A stretch of 64,000 nt of DNA from the NCBI GenBank assembly GCA_002363615.1, contig DEWK01000012.1, positions 10,788 through 74,787 on the forward strand. Reading direction: 5' to 3'. Below are positions 1 through 8,593 of the stretch, one piece after another. The DNA comes from Lachnospira sp. UBA3212 (lineage in GTDB: Bacteria; Bacillota; Clostridia; Lachnospirales; Lachnospiraceae). Position numbers and translations under genes: made by a program. The notes beneath the pieces were generated by a model. That model was not told the origin of the DNA and made no database searches. It worked only from the letters and a program-made list of their open reading frames with translations. Each line of letters opens with the position of its first letter. Positions within the stretch are counted from its first letter, which is position 1.

Positions 1-2
1 CT

Positions 3-1052
3 CCTACTGCCTTCGGTTCGGTAGGTGTACCAACTACAACTCTTGCAGGAAGTTTTAATATGGATGCCAAGGCTCTGTCGGCAGATCTTGTAAACATCCA
101 GGCAGTGTTAACCTTTCTTGCACCATTTGTTATGGTTGCCATTGTAGGGGGAGGAATCAAAGCATTAAAGAAGAGTTTTGGTATCTGCCTTCTCGCATCT
201 CTTTCTTTTGCGGTTCCACAGTATATTGCAGGACGTTTCATTGGACCGGAGCTTCCGGATATTTTAGGCTCTGTCATCTGCCTGATTGTCCTTGTACTTG
301 TGGGAATTTCAATGGAGAAAAAGAAGGGGGGAAAGAAGATCGAGATTACCGGTTCTAAGGCCTTAGCAGCCTGGTGCCCATTTATTCTGATTTTTATTTT
401 CTTGCTTTTTACCTCGAGTTTAGTTGCACCGGTAAGCAATTTCCTGGGCCAGTTTAAAAGCCTTATGACGTTTGATTTTGGCAAGTTTGGAAAGGGCCAA
501 CTTGGATTTGCCTGGTTGGGGGCTCCCGGACTTAAGATTATTCTTGCCGGCGTGATTGGTGGTTTTGTTCAGGGTGCTTCCTTTAAAAAAATTGTGAAGG
601 TATTCTTTCGAACCATCAAGGAAAATGTAAAAACAATCTTTACCATTTGTTCCGTGCTTGCAACAGCACAGATCATGGGATATTCAGGTATGATTGCTGC
701 AATTGCTACAATCTTAGTAAAAGTAGCTGGTAACTTCTATCCAGCCATCGCTCCTTTGGTAGGAACCATTGGTGGATTTGTAACAGGTTCCGGAACCTCT
801 ACCGCTGTTTTATTTGGTGGAATTCAGGCTAAGGCAGCAAGCACACTTGGAATTAATGAAACCTGGTTGGGAGCAGCCAATAACCTGGGAGGAGGAATTG
901 GTAAGATGATTTCTCCACAGGGAATTGCCATTGGATGTGCAGCTTCCGGATTAGGTGGACAGGAAAGTAAGGTAATGAATAAAACCATTCCATATGCCAT
1001 TGCCTATGTGATTATTGCAGGAATCGTAAGTATGATTGGTGCAAGTTTATAA
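3..1052 (+). CDS. lctP: L-lactate permease, C-terminal part (5' truncated by window)
   Basis: Member of the LctP/LldP family, which imports lactate or glycolate with protons across the cytoplasmic membrane. The frame is already open at base 3, and the residues PTAFGSVGVPTTTLAG before the first in-window ATG (base 60) belong to the conserved family core, so that ATG is internal and the true start lies upstream. About 350 of the usual 500-550 residues are present. They form several hydrophobic spans, with the Gly-rich VTGSGTSTAVLFGG and NNLGGGIGKMISPQG stretches typical of the C-terminal half. The gene ends at a hairpin shared with the convergent ABC module. Substrate within the family is inferred. 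Confidence 0.9.
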   Translation, partial: PTAFGSVGVPTTTLAGSFNMDAKALSADLVNIQAVLTFLAPFVMVAIVGGGIKALKKSFGICLLASLSFAVPQYIAGRFIGPELPDILGSVICLIVLVLVGISMEKKKGGKKIEITGSKALAAWCPFILIFIFLLFTSSLVAPVSNFLGQFKSLMTFDFGKFGKGQLGFAWLGAPGLKIILAGVIGGFVQGASFKKIVKVFFRTIKENVKTIFTICSVLATAQIMGYSGMIAAIATILVKVAGNFYPAIAPLVGTIGGFVTGSGTSTAVLFGGIQAKAASTLGINETWLGAANNLGGGIGKMISPQGIAIGCAASGLGGQESKVMNKTIPYAIAYVIIAGIVSMIGASL

Positions 1053-1056
1053 GAAA

Positions 1057-1100
1057 AAAAGAAGTTATGACCCTATTTTTTGGGCCATAACTTCTTTTTT
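1057..1100. terminator. Bidirectional terminator
   Basis: Arms 1058-1073 and 1082-1097 pair over about 15 bp with one mismatch. Each strand has a run of A or T outside the stem, so the hairpin can serve both the permease gene and the convergent gene ending at 1100. Confidence 0.8.
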
Positions 1101-2860
1101 TAATCATAAATAATTTCACCTTCGTCGATTTCTTGCATTCTTTCGCAGTATTCTCTGGAAAGTCTTGCAAATTCGCAGTCTTCATCCCTAATATAAAGGT
1201 ACCTACTATAAAGAAGAGGTTCGTTATGATTGGTTAGAGTTGTAAGATCCAGAAAGTCAAGGCATACCCAGGATAAAGATTCATCGGCGAAAATGGATAC
1301 TTTTTTATCCTTAAGTGCTTGATATAAGCTTTCTCTATAAAGTTCAAACTCCTCTTCTGAAAGGATATTTGAGCTGCAATCACAATATCCTCCGTTTTCA
1401 TCCGGTATGGAAATGCCAGAAAGGTATTTGAGCTTCAAAGGATTTTGAAAGACTAAGGTTTCTAACATGGTCTGATCACAAGTGTCAATGTAGTCCTCTA
1501 ATACCTGTTGGAATTCCTTCTCATTGTTTGGAAGAGTAAAGGTACGAGTTTCCCCGGATTTCATAATATATTGAAAGGAGATATCATCCCCAGATTGTGA
1601 ATTTTCTAATCCCTTTTGATAGTCTATAAATGATTGGATTCCATCTGCATTTTTAATGGTAATGGTATCTGAGATATTATTAGCTTGAATTCTTAGATAC
1701 ACTATATTGTTCGCATTCTTAGGTACTTTATAGGAAAAGAGTCCCTGAGAAATACTGATTGGGAAAAGCAGTAAAAGAACCACGGCAACGATTCCCTGTT
1801 TCCATGGAAAGTTCTGAAAAACTCGAATGGTCTTTTTTAAAAGAATCTCACTTAGAATAAAACATAATACTCCAAAAAATGCAGTGATGATATATAGGTA
1901 AGCTGCACTTGGGGAATCATCTTCTCCATTTACAGTAATAGTGATAAAAACAATGGTAAGAAGAATTCCACCACAGAAAGAAAAAATTACACGGAACAAT
2001 GGTTTTGCCCAAGAAAAAGCAACAAATTCTTTTGCGGTTTCAAGTGGACGTTTTTTATACATTTGCCAACCAAGGAAAATCAGAAGGAAGGCAGGAATCA
2101 AATACCAGAGACATGGGGTAAGTTTATCCCAGTTACAGGCATATGCAGTCTCAATCTCGTTTGCTTCAAGCATCGAATGCGTGATATACAATTTGATTAC
2201 CGGTGATAGACTAGAAAACTTACTATAGAAGATATTATCTGTGGTACAGCGTATTCCAACTACAGAAAGAATCTCTCCATAGAGACCAGTGCAGTAGTAA
2301 ATAAATCCGGCTAATAATTGAAGCACAAGGTAGATTACGGATGACATGATATAACCACCACTAAACACAGCAGTAGCGACTGCTAAGTTATAGTAAAGGA
2401 AGAGGTTAATCACGCTGAAAATCAATAGTCCTAGCAAAAGAGAATTCATGCCTACTTTATAATGATTGGCAATCAAAAAGATTCCCCCTTGTAAAAGAAG
2501 ATAAGGAACCATTAAGAGGGTTAAACCAGACAGGTAATGTGAAAAAAACATTTTCGTTCTGCTAATTGGGAAGGTTGCCATCATATAAGCATGTTTTGTT
2601 TTATTTAGGTAAGAAAAAACAATTAAAGCGAATGGAAGAGCAAGGGTTGCCAAAATCAAAGGGTTGGATACCAGATGAGCTAGCGAATCTGTTGCAGCTT
2701 GTTGTTCGTATAAAACATCTTCCTTTCCTAAGTAGTGCTTAAGTGGTGATGATAAAGAAGTATTCAGTGACAAAAGAAGAAAACCATAGGCAAATAAAGG
2801 GAAGATCCAGAAAGGCCAAAATTGTTTGATATCCTTAAAAAATAAAGTCTTTGACTTCAT
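1100..2860 (-). CDS. ABC-2-like transporter permease with large extracytoplasmic C-terminal domain
   Basis: Membrane subunit of an ABC exporter, third gene of a GntR-ATPase-permease operon. Of 586 residues, the first ~385 form a multi-spanning membrane region with a break around residues 200-260. The last ~200 are soluble and acidic. This layout resembles Lachnospiraceae ABC permeases with a DUF6449-type C-terminus, but that name is from memory. The ATG at 2860 has an AGGAGG ribosome site and overlaps the end of the ATPase gene by 26 bases, which suggests translational coupling. Neither the substrate nor the direction of transport can be told; YtrA-linked transporters are often tied to envelope stress or antibiotics. 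Confidence 0.8.
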   Translation of the reverse strand: MKSKTLFFKDIKQFWPFWIFPLFAYGFLLLSLNTSLSSPLKHYLGKEDVLYEQQAATDSLAHLVSNPLILATLALPFALIVFSYLNKTKHAYMMATFPISRTKMFFSHYLSGLTLLMVPYLLLQGGIFLIANHYKVGMNSLLLGLLIFSVINLFLYYNLAVATAVFSGGYIMSSVIYLVLQLLAGFIYYCTGLYGEILSVVGIRCTTDNIFYSKFSSLSPVIKLYITHSMLEANEIETAYACNWDKLTPCLWYLIPAFLLIFLGWQMYKKRPLETAKEFVAFSWAKPLFRVIFSFCGGILLTIVFITITVNGEDDSPSAAYLYIITAFFGVLCFILSEILLKKTIRVFQNFPWKQGIVAVVLLLLFPISISQGLFSYKVPKNANNIVYLRIQANNISDTITIKNADGIQSFIDYQKGLENSQSGDDISFQYIMKSGETRTFTLPNNEKEFQQVLEDYIDTCDQTMLETLVFQNPLKLKYLSGISIPDENGGYCDCSSNILSEEEFELYRESLYQALKDKKVSIFADESLSWVCLDFLDLTTLTNHNEPLLYSRYLYIRDEDCEFARLSREYCERMQEIDEGEIIYD

Positions 2861-3743
2861 AGTTTACACCTCCTAGTTCATAAATAAAGATTTCCTCTAA
2901 GGATAAAGGTAAAAATTCCAGTAATAAGGTATTTTGCGCTTCCAAAGATTCCACAATGTCTGCACGTGGTCCTTTCACAATCAGGGTATGAACCCGACCG
3001 GTTGAGGTTTTCTTTAAAACCTGCAATGAATCGGAAGAGAGGACCGGGTCAGTATTAGGATCGGCAAATGCGACCTGAACCTTTAAGATATTCTCCTGCA
3101 TATCAGAAAGGGATTGTTCAATCAAAAGTTTACCGTGATTCATGATTCCTACATGATCACAAACATCCTCTAACTCGCGAAGGTTATGGGAACTTACCAT
3201 AACGGTCATTTGCTTTTCAGAAACGGCGGTTAAAAGAAGACTCCAAATCTGTTTTCTCATAACAGGGTCTAATCCATCCACCGGCTCATCGAGAATTAAA
3301 ACCTCTGGCTGACAAGCCATGGCAAGAAGAAAGGCACTTTGCTTTTGCATACCTTTAGACATTTTTCGAATTAATTTTTTTGAATCCAGTTCAGGGAAGC
3401 AATCCATCATCTTCTTAAATTGTTCCATATTAAAATTTTGATAGAGTCCCTGATAATACTTGGCCATATCCATTAGGTTGGCAGTATTAAAATAAAAAAC
3501 ATCATCTGGGATAAAGGCTAAGGTCTCCTTCGTTTTTGGATTCTCATAAACCCCCTGTTCATTGATCGTAACACTTCCGGAATCTGCCTGAAAGATTCCG
3601 GTAACAACCCGAAGCAGGGTGGATTTTCCGGCACCATTTGGACCAACGAGTCCATAGACAGAACCCTTAGGTACATGGAAATTTGTATGGTCAAGGGCCA
3701 AAAAGCCATTAAAACTCTTACAGATCTCTTTTCCTATAATCAC
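2835..3743 (-). CDS. ABC transporter ATP-binding protein
   Basis: ATPase subunit of the exporter whose permease follows. The 302-residue protein has Walker A GPNGAGKST near residue 37, a signature SKGMQKQ where the usual LSGGQ is relaxed as in other YtrB-like ATPases, Walker B VLILDEPVDGLDP, and an H-loop SSHNLRELE. A C-terminal ~80-residue extension is typical of this exporter class. The start overlaps the GntR stop by four bases (ATGA), so the two genes are translationally coupled. Transcription should be under the GntR protein encoded just upstream. Confidence 0.93.
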   Translation of the reverse strand: MIIGKEICKSFNGFLALDHTNFHVPKGSVYGLVGPNGAGKSTLLRVVTGIFQADSGSVTINEQGVYENPKTKETLAFIPDDVFYFNTANLMDMAKYYQGLYQNFNMEQFKKMMDCFPELDSKKLIRKMSKGMQKQSAFLLAMACQPEVLILDEPVDGLDPVMRKQIWSLLLTAVSEKQMTVMVSSHNLRELEDVCDHVGIMNHGKLLIEQSLSDMQENILKVQVAFADPNTDPVLSSDSLQVLKKTSTGRVHTLIVKGPRADIVESLEAQNTLLLEFLPLSLEEIFIYELGGVNYEVKDFIF

Positions 3744-4120
3744 TTTCTTTCTCCTCCTTTTGCTAATGATTTTTCCTGAATTTCTTTACAGATTTTTTCT
3801 CTACTCACGCCTAGATACTCTAATTCGGCAACACATTTTTCAATATTCTGTAACAATTCCTGGATTCGAGCAGTATTTTGTTTTGGTAGCCCGGCTACAA
3901 AACACCCCTTTCCCTTCACGGTGTAAACAAATCCTTCCACTTCTAATTCCCGGTAGGCTCGCTGAATCGTGTTTGGGTTAATAGCCAGAGAACTAGCTAA
4001 TTCCCGAACGGATGGTAGTTTGTCATCTTTATTAAGCAAACCCTGAATAATCAATTGACGGTAACCATCCACAATTTGTTCGTAAATGGGACGAGAATCC
4101 CGATAGTACAACTGAATCAT
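3740..4120 (-). CDS. GntR-family transcriptional regulator, YtrA subfamily
   Basis: Short 126-residue repressor: an N-terminal winged helix (residues ~1-75, with YEQIVDGYRQ, LPSVRELASSLAINPNTIQRAYRELE and GFVYTVKGKGCFVAG) plus a short C-terminal dimerisation helix and no large ligand domain. This is the architecture of the YtrA group, whose genes sit in front of ABC transporters, as here. It is the first gene of the three-gene minus-strand operon. Half-sites between its promoter and start codon suggest autorepression. The effector is unknown. Confidence 0.92.
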   Translation of the reverse strand: MIQLYYRDSRPIYEQIVDGYRQLIIQGLLNKDDKLPSVRELASSLAINPNTIQRAYRELEVEGFVYTVKGKGCFVAGLPKQNTARIQELLQNIEKCVAELEYLGVSREKICKEIQEKSLAKGGERK

Positions 4121-4142
4121 TTTTCACCTCCTATCAATTACT

Positions 4143-4207
4143 AAGTGTACTAGTTCAGTTAATACACTTGATACACTTAAAATAATCGATCAAAAGATTT
4201 TTGTCAA
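4143..4207 (-). promoter_or_regulatory. Promoter and GntR operator of the minus-strand ABC operon
   Basis: On the minus strand, TTGACA (4202-4207), a 17-base spacer and TATTTT (4179-4184) form the promoter. Downstream of the -10 are three copies of one half-site: AAGTGTA at 4143-4149 facing TACACTT at 4163-4169 and 4172-4178. An operator here would block transcription start or escape. The assignment to the adjacent GntR protein is inferred from position. Confidence 0.75.
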
Positions 4208-4266
4208 GTGTTTTTTTATTCTTGGGGGGACAAGTTCTGGAGGAGCAAAAAAATATAAAAAACTTC

Positions 4267-4329
4267 TTGACAATGAATTGGTTCTGTATTATTGTATTAT
4301 TGTACCAGATAAATAGTACAATAATACAA
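4267..4329 (+). promoter_or_regulatory. Promoter with perfect palindromic operator for the plus-strand GntR/ABC operon
   Basis: TTGACA (4267-4272), 17 bases, TATTGT (4290-4295). The -10 is overlapped by a perfect 14-bp inverted repeat with arms 4292-4305 and 4316-4329 and a 10-base centre. Such a palindrome over the start region is the expected YtrA-type operator. It differs in sequence from the operator of the divergent operon. Confidence 0.8.
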
Positions 4330-4372
4330 ATGATAGGTAGGAGAATTATTTGTAAGAAAGGAAGGGGAAAGA

Positions 4373-4735
4373 ATGGCATGGAAGTTTCATTCACATAGTC
4401 CAATCTACCTTCAAATCATGGAAGAGGTGAAACGTCAGATTGCAACAGGTCAGCTAAAGCCCGGGGATCAGGTGCCGTCGGTTCGGGAATTAGCAGTTTT
4501 AGCAGGGGTGAATCCTAACACTATGCAGAAGGCCTTGTCCGAATTGGAACGAGAAGGTGTTCTCTATTCAGAGCGGACTGCAGGAAGATTTGTTGCTGAA
4601 AAGAAGGGAAATCTCAGACAGAGAATGAAGGAAAAAAAAGTATTGGCATTTATTAAGAATATGAAAAATTTGGGTTTTAGTAATGATGAAATTGTTGATG
4701 CAGTAAAAACTGCTCTAACAAAGGAGGATGTATGA
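4373..4735 (+). CDS. GntR-family transcriptional regulator, YtrA subfamily
   Basis: Second short GntR repressor (120 residues), only distantly like its divergent neighbour. The winged helix covers residues ~1-78 (SPIYLQIMEEVKRQ, QVPSVRELAVLAGVNPNTMQ, GRFVAE) and is followed by a short helical tail without an effector domain. It begins the plus-strand GntR-ATPase-permease operon and overlaps the ATPase start by four bases. The perfect palindrome over its promoter points to autoregulation. The signal sensed cannot be read from the sequence. Confidence 0.92.
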   Translation: MAWKFHSHSPIYLQIMEEVKRQIATGQLKPGDQVPSVRELAVLAGVNPNTMQKALSELEREGVLYSERTAGRFVAEKKGNLRQRMKEKKVLAFIKNMKNLGFSNDEIVDAVKTALTKEDV

Positions 4736-5436
4736 GCAATTTAGTTGAAATGAGAGGCGTAGTGAAAGGCTACGGACAAAACAAGGTGATTTTTAACGGA
4801 CTGAACTTAGATATTCCGGCAGGAAAAATCATTGGCTTACTTGGACCAAATGGTTCAGGAAAAACAACTATGATAAAGCTTTTAACAGGGTTATTATCAA
4901 AGGAAGCAGGGGAAATCAGAATCAATGGGCATGAAATCGGCCCGGAAAGCAAAGCAGAGGTAGCCTACCTTTCGGAACGTATTTACTTTAATGAGTACAT
5001 GAAAGTCAAACAGGTAATTAAGATGTTCCAGGATTTCTATCAGGATTTTGATGAAGTGCGTGCGTATGAGATGTTGAAAAATTTAAATATTGATCCCAAT
5101 AGTACCATCAAAAAATTGTCTAAAGGTAATAAGGAGAAGGTTCAGCTGATTATGGTTATGAGTCGACATGCCAAACTCTATCTTTTAGATGAGCCCATTG
5201 CCGGAGTAGATCCAGCAGCAAGAGACTATATTCTTCACACGATTTTGACCAACTATGATGAGAATGCGACCATCCTGATTTCTACTCATTTGATTACAGA
5301 TATTGAGGGGATCTTAGATGAGGTCATCTTTATTCGTCAGGGACAAATCATATTACAGGGGAATGCAGATGCAATCCGTCAGGATAAGAATGCATCCATT
5401 GATGAAATTTTCAGGGAGGTATTTCGCACATGGTAG
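4732..5436 (+). CDS. ABC transporter ATP-binding protein
   Basis: A 234-residue ATPase with Walker A GPNGSGKTT (residues ~37-45), signature KLSKGNKEKVQ, Walker B LYLLDEPIAGVDP and H-loop STHLITDIEG. It is a compact single-domain ATPase of the YtrB/BcrA type. Its start overlaps the GntR stop and its end overlaps the permease start by seven bases, so all three are expected to be made together. The acceptor strand of the coupled exporter is the next gene. Confidence 0.93.
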   Translation: MSNLVEMRGVVKGYGQNKVIFNGLNLDIPAGKIIGLLGPNGSGKTTMIKLLTGLLSKEAGEIRINGHEIGPESKAEVAYLSERIYFNEYMKVKQVIKMFQDFYQDFDEVRAYEMLKNLNIDPNSTIKKLSKGNKEKVQLIMVMSRHAKLYLLDEPIAGVDPAARDYILHTILTNYDENATILISTHLITDIEGILDEVIFIRQGQIILQGNADAIRQDKNASIDEIFREVFRTW

Positions 5437-6260
5437 GAAAGTTAATTAAAAATGAATTTGTAAATAGGGAAAAACCCCTCTTTTTAATTTTATGTGGAGT
5501 CTTTTTAGCAAGTGTTGTAACCTTGTTGATGCGTACCTTGGTAGATCACGTGCCGGAAAGATTGGAAGGAGTATTTACCATGCTGTCTGGCATTGAGATT
5601 GGACTTTATGTTCTGGCCATGGTGACAGCTGCAATCGCCTGTTTCTTTCTTCCGGTTATGGATTATCGATCCCGTTTCTTTAAGGATCAGTCGTATTTAA
5701 CCCATGCTCTTCCGGTAAAGAAGGGAAGCATGATCTTTGCAAGAATGGTCATGGATATCATCTCCATAGTACAGATTGCAATCGTATTTCCGGTTTCTAT
5801 TATGGTGGCAGCAGGAAATCGAGAATTCTTTAAAGAGGGCATGGATCTTGCAAAACAACTGCTTTCTACCATTTTCCAGGAAAAGGTGGGAGGAGAATTA
5901 GTAGTATTTGTCATTCTGGTGGTAGTTGGAGTGCTGATTCAGTATCTAGAAAATATCTGGCTTATAATATGTGCTTATACCATTGGACATTCTTGCTTTA
6001 ATTACAATAAAAAGTTATTAAGCATTGTTTTTTATATCGTATTAAATATGGCACTTTCTTTTATTGCTACTTTAGTGACAGCAGGTCTTTCTTTTGCAGA
6101 TACACAATTTTCCCAGGTAGAAACAGCGAAAGGTTTTACAGATGTTCTATCAACCTTTAATCTTTATTTGGGAATTGTAAATGGAATGCAGTTGCTCTTC
6201 TGTCTTGTATTTGCTTTTATTACAAGCTATGTAACGACAAAGAAATTAAATATTGAGTAA
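5430..6260 (+). CDS. ABC transporter permease
   Basis: A 276-residue integral membrane protein with about six hydrophobic spans (around residues 15-35, 55-80, 105-130, 155-180, 195-220 and 245-265), the usual ABC-2 permease topology. No substrate motif is recognised. It is the last gene of the GntR-ATPase-permease operon and is followed directly by a strong terminator. Compared with the 586-residue permease of the divergent operon it lacks any large soluble domain, so the two systems are probably not recent duplicates. Confidence 0.85.
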   Translation: MVGKLIKNEFVNREKPLFLILCGVFLASVVTLLMRTLVDHVPERLEGVFTMLSGIEIGLYVLAMVTAAIACFFLPVMDYRSRFFKDQSYLTHALPVKKGSMIFARMVMDIISIVQIAIVFPVSIMVAAGNREFFKEGMDLAKQLLSTIFQEKVGGELVVFVILVVVGVLIQYLENIWLIICAYTIGHSCFNYNKKLLSIVFYIVLNMALSFIATLVTAGLSFADTQFSQVETAKGFTDVLSTFNLYLGIVNGMQLLFCLVFAFITSYVTTKKLNIE

Positions 6261-6264
6261 AACG

Positions 6265-6296
6265 AATACCCCTTGGAATTTTCCAAGGGGTATTTT
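6265..6296 (+). terminator. Intrinsic terminator after ABC operon
   Basis: A 14-bp perfect stem (arms 6265-6278 and 6281-6294) centred on CCCCTTGG/CCAAGGGG, right behind the permease stop. The T run is short. Confidence 0.75.
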
Positions 6297-6352
6297 GCTA
6301 TAGAAAAAAACTATGTCAAACTATGAAAAAAAGCAAAGATTAATTATAAGGA

Positions 6353-6387
6353 AAATGATTCTCATTTGCAGGGGAAACGAGTATAAT
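6353..6387 (+). promoter_or_regulatory. Promoter with Fur-box-like palindrome before the MetH reactivase
   Basis: A good -10 TATAAT lies at 6382-6387; the base pairs 17 positions upstream (TTCTCA, 6359-6364) are a weak -35. Over this -35 is a palindrome, AAATGA-TTC-TCATTT (6353-6367), which resembles half of a Fur box. Repression by a Fur-type protein is a suggestion, not shown. I found no SAM or cobalamin riboswitch in the 150-base leader. Confidence 0.5.
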
Positions 6388-6412
6388 AACAGAATCAGAA
6401 AGAGGTGGGAAG

Positions 6413-8593
6413 ATGGAAGATATCAGGATTCTTACAGATAAATTTCTTCAGATTCATCCGGATCAAAAAACGGCTTTTCTTCTGGCCGGCTATCAGGAAG
6501 GGCTTCCCGGCTATGACAAGGCATTAGAATTTTTTGAAGGTCATAAAAGAAGTCTTTTGCAAACTCTACAAACCCGTGGGGTTTTGGGATTTACCAAGGA
6601 CCGATTGGTTTTGTTTGTTACCCTTGGAAGCACGGTGAGTCGAAGGATTGACCGTTTCTTTGAAGAGGGGGAGGAACTGGAGGGAGCCCTGTTTTCAGCC
6701 ATGGCGGACTCCTATTTGTTTGCCTTTGAATATGGCCTTCATGAAATACTTTACGAGATTGTAAGGGCAAGAGGCTATGGAATCAGAAGACTGGAAGAGG
6801 CAGATCCCGGGGAGTATATCCCCTATGTGGAAGAATTTTCGAAAAAGACCGGCCTAGGTATTTCTGTAAATGAGGCAGGAATCCTTTTTCCTAAAAAATC
6901 TATGATCCTTCTTTTTGAGTTGGATGAGAATCCGGAGGTTTTTGAAATTGGAGAGGCTTGTGATTACTGTAATCGCAAGGATTGTAGCCTAAGAAACCAT
7001 CAAAGAAAGGAAGTTAAGAAGTTTGAAACCCATCGGGAGGTTGAAATTCCAGCCCACCGAAATCTTTTGGATTATCTTCAAGAGATTGGAGAAAAGGTGG
7101 CGGCACCTTGTGGTGGAAAGGGCATTTGCGGAAAGTGTCAGGTAGAGGTAAAGGAGATAGGAAAGGTCCTTGCCTGTCAAACCAGTTTTGATCATCCGGT
7201 ACTTGCTTTGCTAGAAGAGGAACAAAAGGCCAAAAGCACTAGGTCAGACCTGGGTATCTTTGAAGAAAAACTAGAGAAAAAGCTTTTGGACTTAGAGGAG
7301 GGACAGGGGCTTTTTGCCATAGACCTTGGAACCACTACCTTGGCGGCAAGTCTTCTTACCAGGGAGGGTCAGTGGACCAAAAGTAAGTTAAATTCTCAGG
7401 CGGTTTTTGGAGCGGATGTGATTTCACGAATCAAGGCCTCAAAGGAAAAGGCCGATCAACTGCAAGAAGCCATTTGGTCAGATATTGTGGCTCTTACAAA
7501 AGACTTACTAAAAGACCATCCCTTCCTTTCAATCAAACGGATGGTTCTTGTGGGAAATACCACCATGATCCACCTCTTATTGCATTATCCTTGTAAAGGG
7601 CTTGGCACCTATCCCTTCACACCATATCATCTGGATCGGGTTTTGAGAAAGGCGGGGGAACTGTATTCTTCAGTGCCTGAGGCACTGAGGGAGACAGAAG
7701 TGTTAATTGAGGCTGGGGCCAGCGCTTTTGTGGGTGCGGATCTTACGGCAGGGGTCTATGGTCTTTTCATGGATGAGAGTCGGGATGTGAATCTTTTGAT
7801 TGATCTTGGAACCAATGGAGAGATGGTGCTTGGAAGAAAAGGGGACTACTATCTTGCTTCCACCGCCATTGGACCTGCCTTTGAAGGAGGAACCATCACC
7901 TTTGGTCTGGGTGGTGTCTTAGGAGCCATCACCCAGGTGGAAAAAAAGGTGGACCGCCTAAGTGGTCTATCCAAGGAGGAGGTAGAAGCCTTTTATCAAA
8001 AGCCAGATCATTTCCTGAAACTTTCTACCATTGGAGAGGAAGAGATTCCCAAGGGAATTGCAGGAGTGGGACTCTTATCGGCTCTGGCCCTCTTTTTAAG
8101 GGAGGGGCTGATTGATGCACATGGAACCATAGAAGATGCCTTTTTTGAAAGAGGAATCCCCTTGGGGTATAGGGAAGATGGAGTTTTAATCACCATTTCC
8201 CAAGAGGATATACGACAGGTTCAACTGGCAAAGGCTGCAGTCCATGGAGGAATTTTGGCTCTGGTACGGGAATCTCCCTTTGCCTTTCAGGATATCAAAA
8301 AGGTCTACCTGGCGGGAGGCTTTGGTTTTTACTTGAATTTACAGGATGCAAAGACCTTAGACCTTTTTCCAAAGGAACTTCAGGCAGACTATGTGGCTTG
8401 TGGAAATACAGCTCTTTTAGGGGCAAAATGGATTGCCTTAGAAGATGGAAGGGAACGGGTAGAAAATTACCGATCGGCTTGTAAGGAAGTGGTCCTTGCA
8501 AACAGTGAGTTATTTCAGGAAGCATATTTATCCGCAATGAATTTTAATAAAAGGAATCGTATGGAGGAAGATCATGACACACGAGGAATTTAG
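6413..8593 (+). CDS. Corrinoid protein reactivase: activation-like domain + 2Fe-2S + ASKHA (RamA/RACo-like)
   Basis: Probably reduces Co(II)-cobalamin of methionine synthase back to Co(I). Three parts are visible. Residues 1-~195 resemble the stand-alone B12-dependent methionine synthase activation proteins (LFVTLGSTVSRRIDRFF, then AMADSYLFAFEYGLHE) and end in a C-x2-C-x4-C cluster (C183, C186, C191). Residues ~205-275 form a ferredoxin-like 2Fe-2S domain (C233, C239, C242, C255). From ~300 an ASKHA ATPase-like domain (DUF4445) follows, with FAIDLGTTT and LIDLGTNGEM. The last seven codons overlap the start of metH, so the two are coupled. RamA-type reductive activation is known; the fusion to an activation-like domain is what I read here. 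The acceptor is inferred from the neighbour. Confidence 0.82.
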   Translation: MEDIRILTDKFLQIHPDQKTAFLLAGYQEGLPGYDKALEFFEGHKRSLLQTLQTRGVLGFTKDRLVLFVTLGSTVSRRIDRFFEEGEELEGALFSAMADSYLFAFEYGLHEILYEIVRARGYGIRRLEEADPGEYIPYVEEFSKKTGLGISVNEAGILFPKKSMILLFELDENPEVFEIGEACDYCNRKDCSLRNHQRKEVKKFETHREVEIPAHRNLLDYLQEIGEKVAAPCGGKGICGKCQVEVKEIGKVLACQTSFDHPVLALLEEEQKAKSTRSDLGIFEEKLEKKLLDLEEGQGLFAIDLGTTTLAASLLTREGQWTKSKLNSQAVFGADVISRIKASKEKADQLQEAIWSDIVALTKDLLKDHPFLSIKRMVLVGNTTMIHLLLHYPCKGLGTYPFTPYHLDRVLRKAGELYSSVPEALRETEVLIEAGASAFVGADLTAGVYGLFMDESRDVNLLIDLGTNGEMVLGRKGDYYLASTAIGPAFEGGTITFGLGGVLGAITQVEKKVDRLSGLSKEEVEAFYQKPDHFLKLSTIGEEEIPKGIAGVGLLSALALFLREGLIDAHGTIEDAFFERGIPLGYREDGVLITISQEDIRQVQLAKAAVHGGILALVRESPFAFQDIKKVYLAGGFGFYLNLQDAKTLDLFPKELQADYVACGNTALLGAKWIALEDGRERVENYRSACKEVVLANSELFQEAYLSAMNFNKRNRMEEDHDTRGI

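Noticed and set aside
4201..4398. Open frame through the gap between the two GntR genes
   Set aside because: It runs across both promoters and operators, has no ribosome site, and its product has no family character.
6261..6412. Possible SAM or cobalamin riboswitch before the reactivase-metH operon
   Set aside because: The leader after the promoter is only about 20-30 bases and lacks any conserved riboswitch core; only a terminator of the previous gene and a palindrome over the promoter are present.
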